In this document: positions 59,847 through 64,000 of the stretch, piece by piece
Numbering within the stretch: position 1 is the first letter of the stretch
How the letters are laid out: the number at the start of each line of letters is the position of its first letter
Origin: Tomocerus qinae
Taxonomy: Eukaryota; Arthropoda; Collembola; Entomobryomorpha; Tomoceridae
Length of the DNA: 64,000 bases
Assembly: GCA_020055645.1 (NCBI GenBank)
Contig: CM034548.1
Coordinates: 43,454,296-43,518,295, forward strand
Direction of reading: 5' to 3'
Notes under the pieces: model-generated
Seen by the model: the letters and a program-made list of their open reading frames with translations, nothing else
Databases searched by the model: none
Told to the model about the DNA's origin: nothing
Made by a program: the position numbers and the translations under genes

Positions 59847-62800
59847 ATAACTATGGATAGACTATTCAATCTTCAGTATATATTATATTCATTATTGTAT
59901 AGTGATTACACAGTAAATTACCTGCCTCTTTATATGTAGAGTATTCACTAATATTTCCTCATATAAATATAGCATGCTTTTCACAGGCACTTATCTAGAC
60001 CTTTGATATGCTTATGAAACTAAGTAAAATGATAGCTGAAGAGCATAAATGCCATAAAGCTTGATATTATATATATTCAAAGGATACTAAATACTAGCTG
60101 CAATGTGTAGACATAATATTACATTATTAACACTAGTGGAAGTGGATGGTAATATTTCTTTTATCAGTTTAGAGACTGCTCCTTGAGAATATTTGAACAC
60201 AATGAAAGTATATGGAGCCTAATTTGATGGTGACAGTAGCAATTTTTACATTTTCTTGCAGTATATTATTTGTAGTTGAAGGGCTAAATGTCAAAATCTT
60301 CTGGGCTCTTGTGCTCATTGCTCTCCTTTAGTCACAAGTGCCTATAAAAGTCAAGCCCTCTTTTATGTTTTAGTATGTGCTTCCTCTCAATCTGTTTGAA
60401 AGTTGAGTTTATCTGTACAATCAACCTCCTGTCGGTAAAAGCGTGGAGTTTTCTTTTAAATTCTTTTATCAGCGGCCGTGATAGCACTCGAGTGTCACTT
60501 GCCTACGAAAATTGCTGAAAATGACTGTAGAGTGAAGAGTTGAGTTCACAAAGCTCTACATTTTTAAAGGACACTTTGATGTTGCTACAGAATACTCTTG
60601 GCGTCTCGATATTATGTCTACAGATAGTACTAAATTGAATTCTTTTGAAGTCTATCTCTCTCCTCTTCCTTCGTGTGGTTATTCTATGGCCCACAATAAA
60701 TAAATTTTTATGGAAATCTTTACAGCCTTTTCTGTTAATACAAATGCAGTACTTTTCCCTAGATTGTTTCAGTGCCTACATCTACTATACCAATCCAAGA
60801 GGATATGGCCTAAAATACCCAAGAGTAAAAATAGTAAAAATTATTATTGTTTTTATCTTCCTTATACTAACATTAATTTGGTACTGATGTTCCCTTTCCC
60901 TAATAGTTATTGCTTCGTCCTCCATATGTTGTCAGTGATCCTATTGTATTAATCCTGTAAGAAATCCTTAAAATAAATCGGTGATAAAATAAGAACTTAG
61001 TTCCAAAGTGCTATTTCTTACGGTAGATGAGCAGGAAACATTATGTCAATCCACATACACCAAGTAGCGGTGTGGAATAATGCGTTGTGCAAGGCACATT
61101 TTGAAATAAAACGCTTTTGCATTTATGTTTAGAGATTGAATATTGACCTCATGAACCTATAACCGATTGCTTGCACTGCACTATCGTTAAGAATCTGAAC
61201 GACGACACAGTGCCCATAAGACACGGTAATAAATCAAAGGAAATTCGCTGCTTGCTCTGCCACGGCTAGACGGAAGGAAAAGCAGCGTTAAATAAACTCT
61301 TACGTCATCCTAGTTATTACGTGTGGGTAGTCGTTACGGAGGAAAATGATACAAGTCCGGGTCAAGAGTTGAAAGTAACATTGACACAACTGTGTCCACA
61401 TGTCGTCACTCAATAACTCCTTCTTACCCGTTTTCACATTTTTAACGTGAGAAGGAAAGGGCAAGTGAAGAATTACAACTCGAGCGGAATTCCACCATCC
61501 AGCCCACAACAGACAGCCTTAATAGCCATTAGCAGTTTAGCTCAAAGTGCTCAACCATCGCCATTACTTGTCAAATAATTTCGTCAAACCATGATTATGA
61601 ATCTCCACTCTTCGCATAAACCAGTCAAATAAAGCATCGACAAATTGGTGACACTCAAATCATTCAAATACCGAAATATCCTCATCGCTCTGCTCTAGCT
61701 GGGTCTCTGCTCTAGTTACTGAGGATTGCCTACACACATTGCATTACAGACTGTCGAAGAATTTGAAATTGAGTAGCACTCTGATAATATAGTTTCATTT
61801 CTTGCTCCCACTTGGACATATTGGATAAGATAACTACTGCCAAGAGTTGTCATGTCCGTTTGTCACTCCGTCTGCTCTTCAATCTCCGTCTGAATTGCAG
61901 TTGCATTGGAGGGAGTGAGATTCAGATGCAGCTGGACGGGAGATTTCACATTTAGATATTTTCCAGTTAAAAGACTGATTCTACACTTATGCTCAGCACC
62001 CTACTCTAATGGATTTTCTATAAGTCTAGTGTCTATGGAGTGTGTATAGGTAACTATCGTAAGTGCTCCTCTATTCATTGGACATGGTCATCTCGTCCCA
62101 TCTGTTTCCAAAGCACTCTACACTATCTCACAGTAAATCAATTCACGCAGTCAGCAACTATCATCTTTGCAATTCAATTTCATGTCAATCCTTATTGATA
62201 CAGAAATATAGTCTACAGAAACTATACAGTAGTTATGACACCAGATTATTACCGAACTAAAATTAGGTCATGCTACAATAATACAAATCCTGGGGATTTG
62301 TCTACCATAAAATGAAATGTAAATTACTCATTTTTAATCGGACATTGGCACTTTGTGTAGGGAAATATTGATTTTTAATCTTTTGTAATAAAATAAAGCG
62401 ATTTACATTCTACTAACGACCTCTCCCAGAATAATTTATGGAGTTTAGACAATCATCCCTAACCCACGCAACAACACCCACACATTTCATGCTAGACAAA
62501 ACCTCCCACTCACTCAATCAACTTAGTAGCATATCTGCATAGCAGAACTTTCTCTTGACTTCACTCATTAGCAACAGCAATAAAGTTGATATGTAATAAC
62601 ACAAATGATGTCCTATGCTCTTTACCCATTGACACCTGTTATTATTACTTTGAATAATTGAAAATTTTATGTATTTAGAAGTTTGTTGTAAAAATTTGAT
62701 GCTGTTTCCACACATTAATTATGTTTGTTTGCGCAATAAGGAAACATTGCAAATTCTCAAATGAAAAGGAGATAATATGTAAGGATTCCTTTTCATGAAA

Positions 62801-62979
62801 AGAATTGAAGTAACAGAGATATATTCTGGATCTAAGAGTATTGAAAAGCACTTGTTGTATGTCAACGTGATTGGAAGAGATCACAAGGCCATTAATTTAG
62901 GATCCTTTGTAATAATTGGTGTATAATTGCTCCGTAATGTTTTCTATTTTTGTTTGGTAACTGTGAAAGAGAAACTGCG
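59847..62979. other. Non-coding stretch
   Basis: Frames at 60645-60887 and 60710-60952 overlap and are Leu/Ile/Tyr-rich. A minus frame at 61300-61509 (TTG start) contains a donor-like ACGG|GTAAGA and is protein-like in part (KTGKKELLSDDMWTQLCQC), but has no supported start. Nothing is called. Confidence 0.45.
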
Positions 62980-63545
62980 TCTTCGTGAGCAGATCTTTAT
63001 GCTAATTAACAATTAGACGTTAGCCATCCATCTGCAGCTACATAGATTGAATTGGTGTAACCATGCGGTAGTCCTGAAGACTCCATAGAATATAATTAGG
63101 GTCCTCATTAGAACTACATTTCTCCGTCGTTCTCTGTTTTTGTTCGTCTTTGCCAGCGAGCAAATTACAATTACTTCATTTCTTTCCGGTTGACTGAAGA
63201 ATGTTGACGTGCTTACCGTCGTTGCTCAACCCGCTTTCAAAGATACCTAACTATTTACTACCTTATGATGTGCTGCGCTACATTTACTCAGACGGAGCAG
63301 AACTCTTTCTCGCTCTACTTACCCAATAAGTAATTTCATTAAAGAATCCTTGATAGACGTGGGTGTTAATGAAGCAATCTAATTAACGTTGTTTTGCGAC
63401 ATATTTCCCATTTTGTCAACCTACGCAACATTTCAACGTAATTTCGGTGAAAAATTGATTAAAAAAACTGCTAATTTGGTGTGGGTTGAATGAAGGTTTA
63501 TGCAAATAGATGTAATTAAATCAGGTTTTGATAGACGCTAAACTG
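62980..63545. promoter_or_regulatory. Possible homeodomain/POU-rich regulatory element
   Basis: Within about 560 bp there are three TAATTA homeodomain cores (63003, 63380, 63513) and one perfect octamer ATGCAAAT (63500-63507). The octamer lies six bases from the last TAATTA, a POU/homeodomain-type pairing. The sequence is free of low-complexity runs and has more even base use than its surroundings. No open frame of note crosses it. At this base composition fewer than one TAATTA would be expected here, so the clustering is mild. The enhancer reading is inference. Confidence 0.22.
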
Positions 63546-64000
63546 AAAATATAGTATAACTTCTGATTTTGGAATATAAATGGGTAGATATCTATTGAAA
63601 AAGAAACAGGAAGAGGTTTTAGGTATTTTGACTCAAAGCAGACACCCTTCTGCTTAACTGCCAGGATTTATACATTTTGGTTAGATATGAGACATCGATA
63701 TAGGATGTCACAGTGAGACAAAACGGAGTAAAAGGAAAAATTCTCTTTGACTGAAATCACATCTCCAGGTTGGGTAAGAAATTGCTAGATATACGCATTT
63801 AGGATATTTCAGAATGTTTGTACATGAATAGATCCGCGCTGTTCTTTAGTACCCTGGAGGACATTATAAGATGCAAAGAGTTTGTATAAGAGTGAGTGGA
63901 TGCAGATAGAGACACGGAGGACAGACATATTTATGTTTCAGTAGCGGTAACAGTAATGGTAAGTAGCATTACAGGATCTACCTATATCTACCTCCACAGA
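63546..64000. other. Non-coding window end
   Basis: There is no gene. A donor-like AATG|GTAAGT lies at about 63958, close to the window edge, so a possible exon continuing past the edge cannot be excluded or supported. Confidence 0.5.

Noticed and set aside
1-64000. tRNA genes
   Set aside because: A search by eye for B-box words (GGTTCGAATCC/GTTCAAATCC types) with a matching A-box and acceptor stem gave none.
1-64000. Prokaryotic genes, operons or CRISPR arrays
   Set aside because: There is no dense coding, no Shine-Dalgarno-led ORFs and no regularly spaced repeats. Composition and signals are eukaryotic.

Overview
This window looks like eukaryotic nuclear DNA, almost all of it non-coding. 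By eye it is about 35-37% G+C. There are no bacterial-style packed ORFs, no ribosome-binding sites and no operons. Splice-site-like sequences, AATAAA signals, TATA boxes and small microsatellites occur throughout. No protein family, tRNA, rRNA, snRNA, known microRNA, CRISPR array or transposase/reverse-transcriptase domain could be recognised on either strand. TTAGG-like tracts (about 25913 and 45803), TCAGT initiator-like motifs, TATAAAAG boxes and many TAC/TAG tracts are compatible with an arthropod, possibly a hemimetabolous insect. That assignment is a guess. The window may be a gene desert, a very long intron or a regulatory block.

Layout. Bases 1-6880 are plain AT-rich DNA with a perfect 15-bp hairpin at 1320-1354 and a possible promoter/first exon at 4303-4455. 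Bases 6880-12700 hold a possible minus-strand first exon with a CRE palindrome (6886-6915), a strong 3' splice site followed by 35 open codons (8878-8985), and a GC-rich island (11090-11605) with TAG triplets, a four-run G-quadruplex motif and the most protein-like minus-strand frame of the area. Two perfect palindromes of 24 and 22 bp stand side by side at 12719-12766. Bases 12770-20480 contain isolated TATA boxes but no supported gene. Bases 20487-25490 are the most gene-like part. They hold a 200-codon open frame followed by AATAAA, a 60-codon frame behind a strong acceptor, a small two-exon model with TATA box, ATG, donor and acceptor (22834-23495), and a CpG-rich island with a GC box (25230-25490).

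Bases 25500-47000 are mostly empty apart from low-complexity tracts, a two-strand open region (35159-35932), a textbook 3' splice site with short terminal frame and poly(A) signal (36676-36771), and a 63-nt bulged hairpin (45327-45389). At 47205-47495 there is a plausible last exon (82 open codons, stop, AATAAA). After some weak candidates at 48960-50056 the sequence is empty to about 59350, where a 120-residue frame with an N-terminal hydrophobic segment occurs. The last kilobase (62980-63545) has clustered homeodomain cores and an octamer and may be a regulatory element.

None of the coding candidates is confirmed by recognised homology. They are ranked on open-frame length, start context, splice-like ends and poly(A) signals only, and all carry low confidence. 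How these candidates might work together cannot be said from the sequence.
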